Notes: generated by a model not told the origin, from the letters alone. DNA of 64,000 nucleotides from Ehretia macrophylla (GCA_037974665.1 CM075767.1:22779498-22843497), one strand, 5' to 3'; counted from the stretch's first letter, positions 12,902 to 24,205 are shown. A program made the numbers and translations.

Positions 12902-12982
12902 TTATCCCCCTTTGAAAGTCTCTTTCATACCCCACCCAATTACTCTAAGCTCAAAACATTTGGTTGTCTTTGCTATCCGTGG

Positions 12983-13004
12983 TAAGAAGAAACTTAATGG
13001 TTCA
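12983..13004. other. 22-bp GAT exon-3 match at the E1 break
   Basis: The 22 bases directly after the truncated E1 integrase are identical to 5162-5183 inside GAT-A exon 3, with no match on either side. A perfect 22-mer placed exactly at a breakpoint suggests filler DNA copied from the neighbouring GAT gene during repair of the break that removed the 3' half of E1. Confidence 0.6.
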
Positions 13005-13235
13005 CCACTTTTCTTCTTTATTTTTTCCTTGCAGATAATAAGGCACAACGGGAGCTTCTGACCAACAAAAAAAAGGTAGTGCTCTCACCTAATAATGATG
13101 ATAGAGCCATGTGTAGTCAAGACTAACTGAATGAGTTCTGATAAATGTTTTATGCTGCGCCATGTTGGCTTTTAAAGTGATGTAATAAACTACCCCTTAT
13201 GGAGTGATACTTTATATTTTCACGTTGGTGGTTAT

Positions 13236-13610
13236 TTACACATATTGATGGTCTTTTTTTAAGAGCTCTGACAATGATTGAATAGAATGTGTAATATAGC
13301 CTTGCATGTCTGGGGATTTGTACCTTGGTGTGCGGCGGTCATGTCCTACAAGTTCAGCTATGATGGATTTTAGGGCGTGACAATGTGAAACATCACTTGT
13401 TTGATGATAATACATGTGTGGTTCCATCAAAGCATTCGAGCAACCTCTCTTTTGTTCAAAATCACTGCTCCCTTCACTACTTGAATCCCTAAAAGAGTCA
13501 CCATCATTATCCTCCCCAAGTTGCCTATTATCCAAGAGAAACATCAGATTCATGTAGAGAACAAATCTAGAAAAGATGTCAAAAGTGACAAAGCTGGTTA
13601 ATTTTAGCAT
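13236..13610 (-). CDS. Unrecognised protein fragment, possible last exon
   Basis: A 124-codon minus-strand frame. The N-terminal third looks like translated intron; a likely acceptor (GATAATAG) precedes QLGEDNDGDSFRDSSS, giving an exon of about 95 codons that ends in KKDHQYV and a stop. The segment is acidic and serine-rich at first, then ordered-looking (ALKSIIAELVGHDRRTPRYK). Composition and the splice site suggest a genuine exon rather than chance. I do not recognise the family. No matching upstream exon is evident on the minus strand up to 18 kb, so it may be an isolated fragment. Confidence 0.3.
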   Translation of the reverse strand: MLKLTSFVTFDIFSRFVLYMNLMFLLDNRQLGEDNDGDSFRDSSSEGSSDFEQKRGCSNALMEPHMYYHQTSDVSHCHALKSIIAELVGHDRRTPRYKSPDMQGYITHSIQSLSELLKKDHQYV

Positions 13611-13726
13611 CAGTAATTACGCCTAAGATAACCAAAAGTGTTTCTAGCAACCGTAATTATGCCTAAAATAACCAAAGTGCACAAAGAAAAACTTATCTTT
13701 TTTCAGAACCCAAAAATATGAAAAAA

Positions 13727-13733
<7 letters not shown>

Positions 13734-13798
<65 letters not shown>
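13734..13798. repeat. (AT)n microsatellite
   Basis: About 65 bp of uninterrupted alternating AT. Confidence 0.97.
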
Positions 13799-13800
<2 letters not shown>

Positions 13801-14494
13801 CAATGAAGTACTAGAACTCAACAAATTTGAATGAACAAACCAGAAAGAGACATTCAATCCACCAAACAAAGACAACCGTACAAGAGACTATAGGAGCATT
13901 AATTGCAGACTAATTAGAGGAAAATAATATTCATTACAAAGACTCCAAACATATGCCATGAATTGCAACAGACTAGAGCGGTTTCCATACAAAAGTAAGT
14001 TAAGCAACATAAATCAATACAATCACAAGGACATCACAAGGGGAAAAAAATTAAGCCCACGAAAGATTTTTCTTCAATATGGAAACGAAACAAAAATCAG
14101 AGAATAAAAAAGAAAAGCAAAGCTATAACAAAAAGTACAGAGCAATTCCATTAAGGGGCTATAGTAATGCTTGACGTTCTCAAAAGACCAGGCAGAACTG
14201 TAGTTTCAACAAAGAAATCATTAATTGTATCTTAAGTAAATTTATCATATATAAAATAGGATGGAGAGCGGCATAGAAGGTGCCATCTTATCACATGCAT
14301 GGAAGACCTAAAGTGTCTCAAGACATGGAAGATCTTATACTTACCCCAAATTAACTCCTACATCAGTCCTCACCATATTGTAGGAGATAATTTCAAGAAG
14401 ATCAAGCTCTATCGTGTATTTTGATAAATGATTTGTCTGAGAGCTATTATCACATAAAGTGGTACATAGAACCATAACATTTTCAATAACTAAA

Positions 14495-14645
14495 ACTTTA
14501 GGGGTAGGTCAACTGGTAAAGTTCTTGGGGGTATACCCGAGATAGCCAGTTCAAGTCCCCTTAAGGCCACTGGAGGTTTAATTGACCGTTAACTTTAGAG
14601 CCCAGTGGGATTAGTCCGGCAAAGCTCGGATAACCAAACACCACT
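14495..14645 (+). mobile_element. tRNA-derived SINE-like sequence
   Basis: Pol III-type internal promoter: an A-box-like TAGGTCAACTGGTAAAG, and about 35 bp later a B-box-like CCAGTTCAAGTCCCC. Then comes a body with GGATTAGTCCGGC and AAGCTCGGATAACC, which resembles the tails of plant Au-like SINEs. No acceptor stem pairs, so it is not a tRNA gene. The ends and target duplication are unclear. Confidence 0.5.
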
Positions 14646-16559
14646 TGGGATTTTGAAATTCAACTAATATAGTTGAGATTATGACAAACAAATAAATAGC
14701 ATTGTAGCTATCCACAAATTGCAGACAAGTCCTTTTTTCCTTTTCCAGTACCCATTTCTTAAGTGCATGACTTCAAAAGTTAAGCAAGCAAACTTGCTAC
14801 AAGACTTCAGTTTATTATTGCTCTGGCATTAAGGATATGAAAGCCAATAGTCAAAAATTAAAGTTATATATTGGTAGACACCAAAGGCCAGCTAGTAAAT
14901 AAGAATGCAAATACCCATAATCCTGTTAATTCGTAACTTCATGCAATTTAAGTTAGCTTGTCCCAAATCTATCAGCGGAAAATTGTTCATCTTGATCACA
15001 ATGCTTATATGGAAGACAAATCGACTCTTACTCATATAACATGAAGCCATTCCTTAATAGTCCAGCACCGCATGGAAAAAATCAGCAGACACCAAAAGGC
15101 AGCAAGCAGATAAGGATGCAAGAACAAGGATCAACGGAATTGAAGTTAAGGGAGGGAGAGCAATGATCAGTCTCATAGATTATACATGACGTACAACATC
15201 CACCATTATTGAGATTTTAAAAGTCAATTACAAGGACAATTCTGTTGCTTTCATAGATGTATCAAGACAAGAAGCAGAATATACAACAGAGAGTTTCTTC
15301 ATAGCTGCGATAGAGTAATTTGTATTCAAGAGACCTTTTGTGAATAGAGCAGCAAAAGTAGATTGAGAAGAATCACCATAAACTTGTATTCTTCTGATCA
15401 ACAACTGCCTTATTAAGAATAAATGGCATTTTGAGAACTTAAAAGGTAAAAGTACAAATAAACAAATAAATGGAAGTATAGGAAGCATAGACTAACCTCA
15501 TTCATTCAGATTTCAGTATAATGCACCCATAAAATAATTAAATACAAGAAACTTGTTAATCTATTTCATTAATTGAGAATTTTAATAAATACAACCATTA
15601 AGTCATAACATTTAACAAATTGTGCTTTCCACCGATGATTTAAGTACATTATTGCATATCTTAATAACACGCAACTAACTAGAATAGCTAAAACTCATTT
15701 ATAGAAGGCTCTTGAGTTGAATAAACTAATGTCCGACTGTAACTCAAGTTATAGAATAACAGTAATTAACAAGAAAACTTCAAGAACATAGAAGTAATAT
15801 CAAGTGAAATATTTTATGACTGAGACAATTAATTGAAGTTCTTTAATTACAAGATATCATTGATTTATTGAAATTTTTGAATCGCCGAACTTTCTTATCA
15901 ACAACATTAAGAGCAATGCTAAATCAGCATCACACATTCAAATAAAATAAATTTATTAAGTCATTAAACACGAAATACTCAAGCTAAATTAAAATTAAAC
16001 TAAATTCAAAAAAATGTAAACCTTCGATAGGTGCATCAATTGAAAGTTTCTAAAAGAACTTATGGCTATTTTAATAAAGTGTACCTGAATTGTCTTCAAA
16101 CTAACAAACTCGAGTTTTGAGCTTCATTTTGTTATGTTTTGATTTTTTCTTGCTTTAATATCTGATTGGGATTTTTTAAGGAGTCATTAAGATCATATTC
16201 TTGGTATTTTAAAGGGTTATTGCACTTTCCTAGAGAGCCTTTATTATTATCTTATAGTTCCTAAGCTAGGGTAGCGTTACCAACTATATAAATAGGTGCC
16301 TTGTAATCTTGTAAGAGTAGACTAAGAATTGAAATTATAATTGAAGTCTTAGACTTTGTTTTAGAAGAAGGTTTTCTTATATTTTGCTCTATATTTCTTA
16401 GGTGGATTCCTTTGAGTTGTAAGCTTCTATTCTTATGTTTCTGTATCTCTAGAGTAAATTCTTTAGAGTGGTGAACCTTTATTCCAATTCTCTTTTGTGT
16501 TACCTCCTAATTTATTCATTTCCAACATCAAACTGGATTTTGTTGTTCACCATGCCAGC
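14646..16559. other. No gene; possible LTR-like stretch at 16120-16540
   Basis: AT-rich, with no coding signal I can support. The 86-codon minus frame at 15228-15488 has no recognisable motif. Around 16280-16320 a TATATAAATAGG box followed by CTTGTAATCTTGTAA resembles the U3/R border of an LTR, but no TG...CA ends or partner were found. Confidence 0.35.
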
Positions 16560-16860
16560 TAGATTGAGAAAATCAGCTGCATAGACGTTTTTCTCGTTAA
16601 ATTGTACATCTTTTGTTCACATATTTTTTATCCACAATCTTGAGTGGTAGGGATAGACGTTATTCCCAATAGGATCATATATTTATCTAGGAATATCTTT
16701 TTGAAATATTGTGATGAATAATGTAGCACATCTACTACAAATTCACTCTTTAGATAGTCTATGACTTCGGGAGCCAAATATACCGGAAGATGCAGTTTCT
16801 TTACTGGTAAACTCTGATCATATGATTAATGCAAGCCCCTATAAATCCAACTAACCACGT
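16560..16860 (-). repeat. Dispersed repeat copy 1 with decayed coding sequence
   Basis: About 240 bp closely resembles 48062-48305 in the same orientation. Read on the minus strand, both copies give related peptide, here LHLPVYLAPEVIDYLKSEFV followed by VDVLHYSSQYFKK, before going out of frame. The conserved reading suggests a gene or transposase fragment present twice. I do not recognise the family. Confidence 0.5.
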
Positions 16861-17506
16861 GGTTTAACATTGTCTAACAGGTAAAAGGTAACTTTTAAGG
16901 AAAGTAGAACTAAGAGCTTCTGTTCTTTTTTCCTACTTTTATTTTCTAGGGGTTTAGTGATATTTCCTACAGTGATCTATACACTTTGTTTCTCTTATCA
17001 TATCATATTCATGTTCATAGTGATTTGCTGTTTCTCAAATTCATTTGAGCCTGTTATATTCTTTGTTTCATGACAGTTCTTGCTATTAGAGAGCTAATGG
17101 GAAGCTGTTTTTCTGCTCATCAATTTGTTGCAACATATTGTAAGCTTGATCAGAATGAAATCTTTCCAATTATATAGATAATGATTTGTTTACTGAATAC
17201 TTTGGCTTCTTCATTTAATTATTTTTAGCTGTGTTGTTAATGCCTTGATAACTTTATGTAGAACATTATTAAATCTCAGATCTACTCAAAAATGCCTAAT
17301 ACTTAGGTGAACAGAAATGTTGTATATAAGCCTGGACATATATCATTTCTGTCTTAGTTGAATACATGTCAATTTCTTTATTCTGATTCATTCTACGATT
17401 CATCATGGTGTGTTTTTTTCTTTATTCTGATTCATTCCATTATTTAAAGAACTTCTTTCTTTAATGAAGTGCTAACTTAATTGACACCATTTTGAGGGAT
17501 TTGCAG

Positions 17507-17629
17507 AATGTCGAAGGTTTGGAAGCTTAGGTCAACAAGAAGGGGTTGTTGCCCTCATAGCTCGTCATAGTAGGCTGCATCCTGGTACTCGATACTTGGC
17601 AAAGGGAATAACCTCATGTTATAGCACAA
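17507..17629 (+). pseudogene. Isolated exon resembling SAC9-type phosphoinositide phosphatase
   Basis: A 123-bp open block flanked by a good acceptor (TTTGCAG, ending 17506) and a donor (GTAGGT from 17630). One frame reads GSLGQQEGVVALIARHSRLH then PGTRYLAKGITSCYST, which resembles the N-terminal SAC-domain region of plant SAC9 proteins. SAC9 removes phosphate from PI(4,5)P2-type lipids and is encoded by a long many-exon gene. No neighbouring exons of it are visible within several kb either side, before or after E3. It is therefore a lone exon, captured or left over. The family call comes from memory of the motif and needs a search. Confidence 0.45.
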
Positions 17630-18464
17630 GTAGGTTAATAAATTTATATCTTTTTATGTTTGATTTTAAAATTTGACCTTGTAAATAACTATAGTGGATT
17701 ATGAGGGTTGCATATTGATTTGATTATTAGCTTACAACTCTGTTTCTCCTTCTAATTTTGGGGCCTTTTCTTTAGCGTCAAATTGAATTCTAAATTCTAG
17801 TGTGTTTGGCATGAATATGCACTAAATGAAGCTTTCCTTTTTGTGTTCTGGTTTTTATTCGACAAAGCAGGAGCTTTTCTTGGCTTTCAATGTGTAAGTT
17901 TATACTTTACGTCATTGGTATATACTCAATGTTAAGTAGAAACAATATAACTTAAAGGCTCCTGCTTCCCCTCCACAATGCCTATTCACAATTAAGCAGT
18001 CTGTCCTCGAGTAAGATTAAATTTCACATTTTCTTAGAAGTCGCCATTATGTAATACAGTAACATAATCTTTTTTTTTTGCTATGCAAGTAATCCATTTT
18101 ATTCCACAACAAACACCAAAAACAAAGAGGGTGACATAATCTTAGTCTTTGCCCTTTGCTTCACTTTTTCTGAAGCATCTGTAAAGTTGTCAAATTTATG
18201 ATTTAAATTCTGGAAGCATGAGGAATTTATTTTGGTTAATTAGCTCATTCTTGGTTTTCAAATCCAAATGTGTGATAGCTAGCAACTCCATGACTCTGAG
18301 TGCCCTGTTCCCCAAATCATCATATTCTCTGGGAATTTAAGTTGAAGATGTGTCTGATTGCATTGTTGAAGATGTCTCAAGTCATTTTCCATCTTGTTCA
18401 CTGTATGTTGTCTTTTTCCTTTTTGGCATCATGTATTATGCCTTTTGTCCTCTTTTGGAACTGA
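17630..18464. other. No gene seen
   Basis: Intron-like T-rich sequence between the SAC9-like exon and the E3 target duplication. No open frame with motifs. Confidence 0.6.
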
Positions 18465-18469
18465 AGATC

Positions 18470-18692
18470 AATAGAAATTGAAAATATGGACAAATACATT
18501 CTTATAATCTATTATTCCAGAAGATGATACAATAGGAGTTTAAATACTACAAACAAGTTACAAAATAAATGCATCACACTGCTCTAGGCAACACACTGCC
18601 CTAGATTCACATGGCTCAAGACTGATTCTGACAAGCACATTGCTCAAGAAGTATTACAGCTATTGCAGCTGTATTTGGTAGATATTTCAACA
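18470..18692 (-). repeat. 3' LTR of E3
   Basis: 223 bp; minus-strand start TGTTGAAATATCTACC, next to the AGATC duplicate at 18465-18469. Confidence 0.9.
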
Positions 18693-18699
18693 CTCCCTC

Positions 18700-21600
18700 T
18701 TAAGTTGGGGCGAAAATATTGACGAGCCCGAGTTTGCTAAGACCTGATTGGAGAGGTGACAGTCCAAGTGACTTGGTAAACATGTCTGCCGCCTGTTCAG
18801 ATGATGTAACAAAGCAAGGTGTGATAACCACTGACCGAACTTTCTCCCGAATAAAATGGATATCAACCTCAATGTGTTTTGTCCTCTCATGAAGGACTAA
18901 GTCAGATGACAATATAATGGCAGATTTATTATCACAAAACAGGATGGATGAGTCGGTCACTGGAAATCCTAACTCAAATAGAAGAGAGCGTAACCAAAGT
19001 AGTTCACATGTTCCTTGGGCCATAGCACGGTACTCAGCTTCTACAGAAGATCGTGAGACAACTACTTGCTTTTTACTTTTCCATGAGATAAGGTGATTGC
19101 CACGGAAGATGCACATCCCTGAGGTAGAATGCCTATCGCTCCTTGATCCTGCATAATCCGCATCAGTGTAACATGACAATCCTTTTTGTACACCCATTGC
19201 ATAAAAGATTCCAAGTCCAGGAGAAGATTTAAGATACCGAAGGATATGATAGACAACATCCAGATAAGAGGTACGAGGTGCATGCATGAATTGGCTTACA
19301 ATACTTACTGCATATGTAAGGTCTGGCCTTGTGTTAGTCAAATAGATAAGTCGTCCCACAAGTCTCTGATATACTGATGGCTTAGCTAACAATTCTCCTG
19401 ATTCCCATGTTAACTTAAAATTGGGGTCCATAGGTGTAATGGCAGGTCGACAACCTAGCATACCTGTATCTTGGAGAAGATCCAATGCATATTTTCTCTG
19501 GGATAAAGATATACCATGGCGATTTTGAGCCACCTCAATACCCAAAAAATATCGAAGCTTGCCCAAATCTTTAATGCCAAACATCATCCCAAGGTCACAT
19601 TTTACCTGAACAATTCCATGAGTGTCATCTCCAGTAATGATAATATTATCCACGTAAATTGATATAACAATGCACCGACCTTGAGGATGGCGTCAAACAA
19701 AGCATGTATGATCAGAGTTGCACCTAATAAACCCCATAGTAAGAACTACCTCACTGAAGCGGTTGAACCAAGCATGAGGGGATTTTTTAAGCCCATAAAG
19801 GGATTTACGAAGGCGGCACACTTTCCCTGAATATTTCCCTTGAGCTCGAAAACCTGGTGAGGATCCATGTGGATAGTTTCAGAGAGATCACCATTAAGAA
19901 ATGCATTTTTGACATCCAACTGGTGGAGAGGCCAAGAATATGAGGCAGCCAAAGAGACAATAAGTCTGACTGTAGTTAATTTGGCGACAGGAGAAAATGT
20001 GGCACCAAAGTCCTTGCCTGGTACCTGAGTAAACCCTTTAGCGACAAGACGAGCCTTATATCGATCAATGGTGCCATCTGCAAGATACTTTACATTAAAC
20101 ACCCACTTACAACCAATAGTCTTTTCATCAACCGAAAGATCAACAAGCTCCCACGTCTGATTGTGCTGGAGGGCATCCATTTCCACTTTCATAGCAGCCA
20201 CTCATAAAGGATTTTGTAGGCCCTCCGGAACTGAGCGAGGGATAGAGACTGAATCAACCTAACTAACAAAAGATTTATACTGATCGGAAAGACCCTGAAA
20301 TGACACAAACTGGGCAATAGGATGATGAGTGCTACTTGAAAGTAAGTAACGGGAAGGGGGGCGTCGGTCACGAGTGGGATAACGGGAAGGTGCAGGGACC
20401 AAGGGAGAATGAGGATTACCTTAATTTGGAGAAGAATCGGGCAGGAGAGTGGGAGCACGAGGACGCCGGGAGTATACCTGCAACGGAACTGGTGAAGAGA
20501 CAAAGGGAAAAACATCATTGGGGCTTGACAAGGGTGCAAGAGACGGTGGCGATGTATCAGGAAAAGGAACAGGGCGAGGAAGACAGAGGGGTTCCTCCGC
20601 AGATGGCACTGTTGGGGGATGCTCTAAGGGCAGGGAAGAAATAGAGAAGAAAGGCACAGTTTCAAGGAATGTAACATCCATCGAGTAGTAGAAGTGACGA
20701 GTTACCAGATCATAGCATCGATAGCCTTTCGACAGGGAAGAGTACCCAAGAAAGATACAACGGATAGCTTTATCGTCTAACTTAGTACGAGTAGGGCTGC
20801 GATTTTGAACAAAGCATGTACAACCAAAGACTCGTGGGAGAATATGAAAGAGGACAGTATTTGGCTTGAGAATGTGCAGGGGTGGTTGACCTTTGAGGAC
20901 ACAACTAAGGGTGCGATTGATAATGTATGTAGCGGTGAAGATAGCGAGGTGCCAAAAATATCAAGGTACATTCATACCAGATAAAAGACATCAAACTGTA
21001 GACATAATATGGTGATTTTTTCGTTCTACCACACCATTCTATTCAGGTATGTAAGGACAAGTAAGCTGCTGAAGAATGCCTCTTTTATTAAGTTCAGCCC
21101 GAAAATCATTGGTTAGATATTCTCTACCATTATCAGACCAAATATTGCGGACAACAGTGTGGAATTGGGTTTTGACCATTTGAAGAAAGTGAGTAAAATA
21201 AGTGAATACTTTAGATTTTTTCTTCATCAGGTATACCCAAGTACACCGACTATAATTATCTATAAATGTAACATAGTAACGATGATGAGAAAGAGCCGTG
21301 ATAGGAGATGGACCCCAAATATCAGAGTGAACAAGGTCAAAGGCATATGGAGCCCGATGTATGCGAGGAATATATGTAGTGCGAGTATGTTTTGATAATT
21401 CACAAGTCACACAATTGAACTTAAAATCCTTGCATGCTTTATTAAAAGATGGAAATAACCAACATAAATATTGAAAGTTTGCATGTCCTAAACGGGCATG
21501 GTACAAATCTAAGTTTTGAATAAAGTGAACAGGAGTATCAAAAATTGGAGACACAGAGGCTTGAGACCGGACAAGGGTACAATAGAGATTAGAGGTTTGC

Positions 21601-23038
21601 CGAAGTAGTAAAGTCCATCGTGCTCATACCCCCTGCCAAAAATCTTCTTCGAAGTCAGGTCTTGCAAGAAACAACTGTTAGGTAAGAAGACAACAACACA
21701 GTGAAGACTCTTAGCAAGACGACTAACTGACAATAGATTATAAGCAAAGTTGGGGACAAAGTAAATAGAGCGAAGAGTGATATCTGAGGATGAACAGACA
21801 TCTCCTTGACAAAGGATAGGAATAGACGTTCCATCAGTAATTTGAACTGATTGATTTACGGAACTGATAGGAGAAGAAAAAATGGAGAGCTCACCAGTCA
21901 TATGATTATTGGCCCCAGAATTTAGAATCCAAGACGGTTAACCTGACTTACCATGAAGGGCGATAGGAGTACCCGTAACAAAGGCAGCCGTGGTGCCTGA
22001 TGATGAAGTGAGGCCCAAGTGAAGTTGAAGTTGAGCAATTTGAGCCTAAAGTTGACTATAATTTAGTTGGGGAGAAACTAGTTCTGTGGAGGCTGAAGAG
22101 GATGCTAATTCGGCCACAGCTCCAATACGAGAACCTCCTTTCTTTCGTCCACCACCACGGTTTCTAGAATATTGTTGCTTTAATTCAGGGTGAAGGGTAA
22201 AACATCGATCAATTAGGTGACCAGGTTTCTGACAATGTTGGCAATATGGATGAATACCTGTTTGTCGAGAACCTGAAGGAGCAGCAAATGCCATCTGATC
22301 CAAAATAGACTGAGTGGGTTCGGGTGTAAGAAGAAGACGCCTTCGATCATCACCATCCACAATTGCGAATGCCTTATATAGAGAAGGTAGAGAAGTTGTA
22401 TTTAAAATCTGAGTCCGAAGATTCTCGAACTCAGGCTTGAGACCCATCAAGAACTGATAAGTCTGACGATGATCTAGACGTTTAGTCTCAATCTCAGCAT
22501 CATTCGGGAAGTCACTCAAAGGCTCATATTGAGCTAGCTCTTCCCATCTGGTTTGGAGATACCCAAAAAAATCCGCAACAGAGAATCCCAAAGTCATCTG
22601 AGAAACATGAGAAATTTCATGATAAAGCTCAAAGATTAGAGAATCATGACGTGTATGGGCATACATCTTTGTCAGGGAACTCCACAGACCATGGACTGTC
22701 TCGTGATACATAAACATATTATAGATTCGGTCCTCCATAGAATTGAACATCCAACCTAAGATAACACAATTATCCGCATGCCATTGAGCAAAAATAGGAT
22801 TTGTTTCTTTCAGCTTAGGCTCTGAACCTAAAATTCATCCAATTTTACGTTTTCTACCAAGATAAAGCCGGAACGAACGAGACCAAGCATGGAATTTTTT
22901 TCCATTTAATAACACACTTGTGACTCGTTGTGCGGGTGTATTAGGCTCACGAGATAGGTCCATACGTGAGTTAATAGTTGATTGACTGGTTTCTCCTGTG
23001 CCTTTAGATTGAGTGAGTTATTCTTTTTCTGATTCCAT
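18700..23038 (-). pseudogene. E3 gag-pol polyprotein, active sites mutated
   Basis: Minus-strand order: gag from ATG at 23038 with the copia gag domain and zinc knuckle CQHCQKPGHLIDRC (about 22240-22200), protease (about 21930), GAG-pre-integrase (LYHARLGHANFQ, about 21510), integrase (to about 21040), RT (about 20200-19600), and RNase H ending near 18700 (VEAEYRAMAQGT, CDNKSAI). The protease reads ILNSGANNHM, with Asn (codon 21922-21920) where the catalytic Asp belongs. The RT box reads YVDN (codon 19647-19645) where the second catalytic Asp belongs. Both need only one G-to-A change. There are also stops in gag (near 23018 and 22840) and frame breaks in integrase and RT. Confidence 0.86.
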
Positions 23039-23968
23039 AGATGACATATCTAACTTGGTTCAAAAAAAAAAAAATAGCAACCCAACTATTCCACAGAAGC
23101 AAATAAGACAATGAAATTAAAAGGAAATTGATACTTATCAGAATAGAAAAAAACTCTGGCAAATGAAGATAAGAAAAGCATGCTGACCGATGAGAACGCC
23201 GGACACTCGGCTTGGAAGGCTACAACTCGATCAAAGTTTGTCGACAGCAACACCAAATATATACTTTAGCTCAATAGACAAGAGACTACCATAGATCTGT
23301 GTTGTAGTTAAGAATCTCAGTAGCATCATGATATTCCTCATCCTTCTCAATGACTGAGCCAACAACAACAAAATATGAAAGCTTCACTTGTTCTGAATGG
23401 CCTGACGGAAGTAACATATGAAAGCTTTATGACGATGACATAAACAATATATGAAAGCTATGGGATATGGCATATCTGAATATATGAATAAACTCCACTG
23501 AGCTGACATAATCAATAAAAGAAAGGCTCACTTATTGTCAATGGCACGATGGAAGCAAATGAGGCTTGCTGGTGATGACGAGATCTCGGACCTTATGGCA
23601 ACGACGGATGCCGACGAAGACAGAGACTGAAGCCAGCTTGCTGGTGACGACGGATCTGGAAGTTTCACGGCTATGGCAGCCGATGCCGGCGACGATAAGG
23701 ATCAGGACGACGTCGACGACAAGGCCGACGAGGACGACAACGAGGCAGACGAGGGCGAGGACGACGGTGACGACGAGATCTTCTTGCAGCGACGATGAGG
23801 ATCAGGACGACGTCGACGACAAGGCCAACGAGAACGACAATGAGGCGGACGAGGACGAGGACGACGACGACGATGACGGCGACGACGAGATCTTCTTACA
23901 AGCGACTGAGATAAGTTTCATAAGTTTCCTTTTTTTTTATATATGTATTTGTTTTCTGTTTATCTATG
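23039..23968 (-). other. E3 untranslated leader with GC-rich insert
   Basis: About 930 bp between the primer-binding site and the gag ATG, unusually long and GC-rich at 23566-23905 against the AT-rich background. The long plus-strand frame here runs antisense to the element and is a by-product of GAC/GAG/ACG repeats. Confidence 0.6.
23701..23905. repeat. 100-bp GC-rich tandem duplication in the E3 leader
   Basis: ATCAGGACGACGTCGACGAC starts at 23701 and again at 23801. The two units share the order ...ACAAGGCC.ACGA, GAGATCTTCTT. The second unit is expanded by extra GAC triplets. Confidence 0.85.
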
Positions 23969-23982
23969 TGGCTCTGATACCA

Positions 23983-24205
23983 AATATAAATTGAAAATAT
24001 GGACAAATACATTCTTAAAATCTATTATTCCAGAAGATGATACAATAGGAGTTTAAATACTACAAGCAAGTTACAAAATAAATGCATGACTCTGCTCTAG
24101 GCAACACACTGCCCTAGATTCACATGGCTCAAGATTGATTATGACAAGCACATTGCTCAAGAAGTATTACAGCTATTGCAGCTGTATTTGGTAGATATTT
24201 CAACA
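23983..24205 (-). repeat. 5' LTR of E3
   Basis: 223 bp; followed on the minus strand by the tRNA-Met primer site. Its outer edge abuts AGATC at 24206-24210. Confidence 0.9.

Larger units (their letters stand above)
5295..12982 (+). mobile_element. Ty1/copia element E1, 3'-truncated, hosting E2
   Basis: The element starts with a TG-initial LTR inside GAT-A exon 3, followed by a tRNA-Met-type primer site (TGGTATCACAGC at 5507) and gag-pol. It is interrupted at 7660 by E2 and resumes at 12907 in the integrase C-terminal part, where its frame gives LKTFGCLCYPW. It ends at 12982. Reverse transcriptase, RNase H and the 3' LTR are missing, so no target duplication can be checked. Order of events: GAT duplication, E1 into GAT-A, E2 into E1, then loss of the E1 3' half. 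Confidence 0.82.
5604..12982 (+). pseudogene. E1 gag-pol polyprotein, degraded
   Basis: Segments in order: gag N-terminal region (5604-6434), a zinc knuckle of form CX2CX4HX2C (about 6510-6551), a protease with intact DTG (around 6640), GAG-pre-integrase (RWHDRLGHP, about 7036), and an integrase core running to 7660, completed by 12907-12982. In-frame stops lie at 5862 (TGA), 6432 (TAG), 6783 (TGA), 7233 (TAG) and 7521 (TGA). RT and RNase H are absent. It cannot move by itself. Confidence 0.82.
18470..24205 (-). mobile_element. Ty1/copia element E3, complete structure
   Basis: Two 223-bp LTRs (18470-18692 and 23983-24205) begin TGTTGAAATATC on the minus strand. The target duplication AGATC is exact (18465-18469 and 24206-24210). 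The primer-binding site TGGTATCAGAGCC reads on the minus strand at about 23969-23982, and the polypurine tract AAGAGGGAG abuts the 3' LTR. The LTRs differ at about seven positions (near 97% identity), so insertion is fairly recent, yet the proteins are broken. The LTR 3' ends read TATT rather than CA. Confidence 0.93.

Noticed and set aside
14500-14575. Possible tRNA gene
   Set aside because: A and B boxes are present, but acceptor and anticodon stems do not pair; a SINE head fits better.
20189-20688. Several overlapping frames on both strands
   Set aside because: They fall in the variable linker between integrase and RT of E3, where the plus-strand frames are shadows and the minus-strand ones are the frameshifted polyprotein.
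23566-23994. 142-codon plus-strand frame rich in Arg, Thr and Asp
   Set aside because: It lies antisense in the E3 leader and comes from GAC/GAG triplet repeats; no start context or conserved motif.
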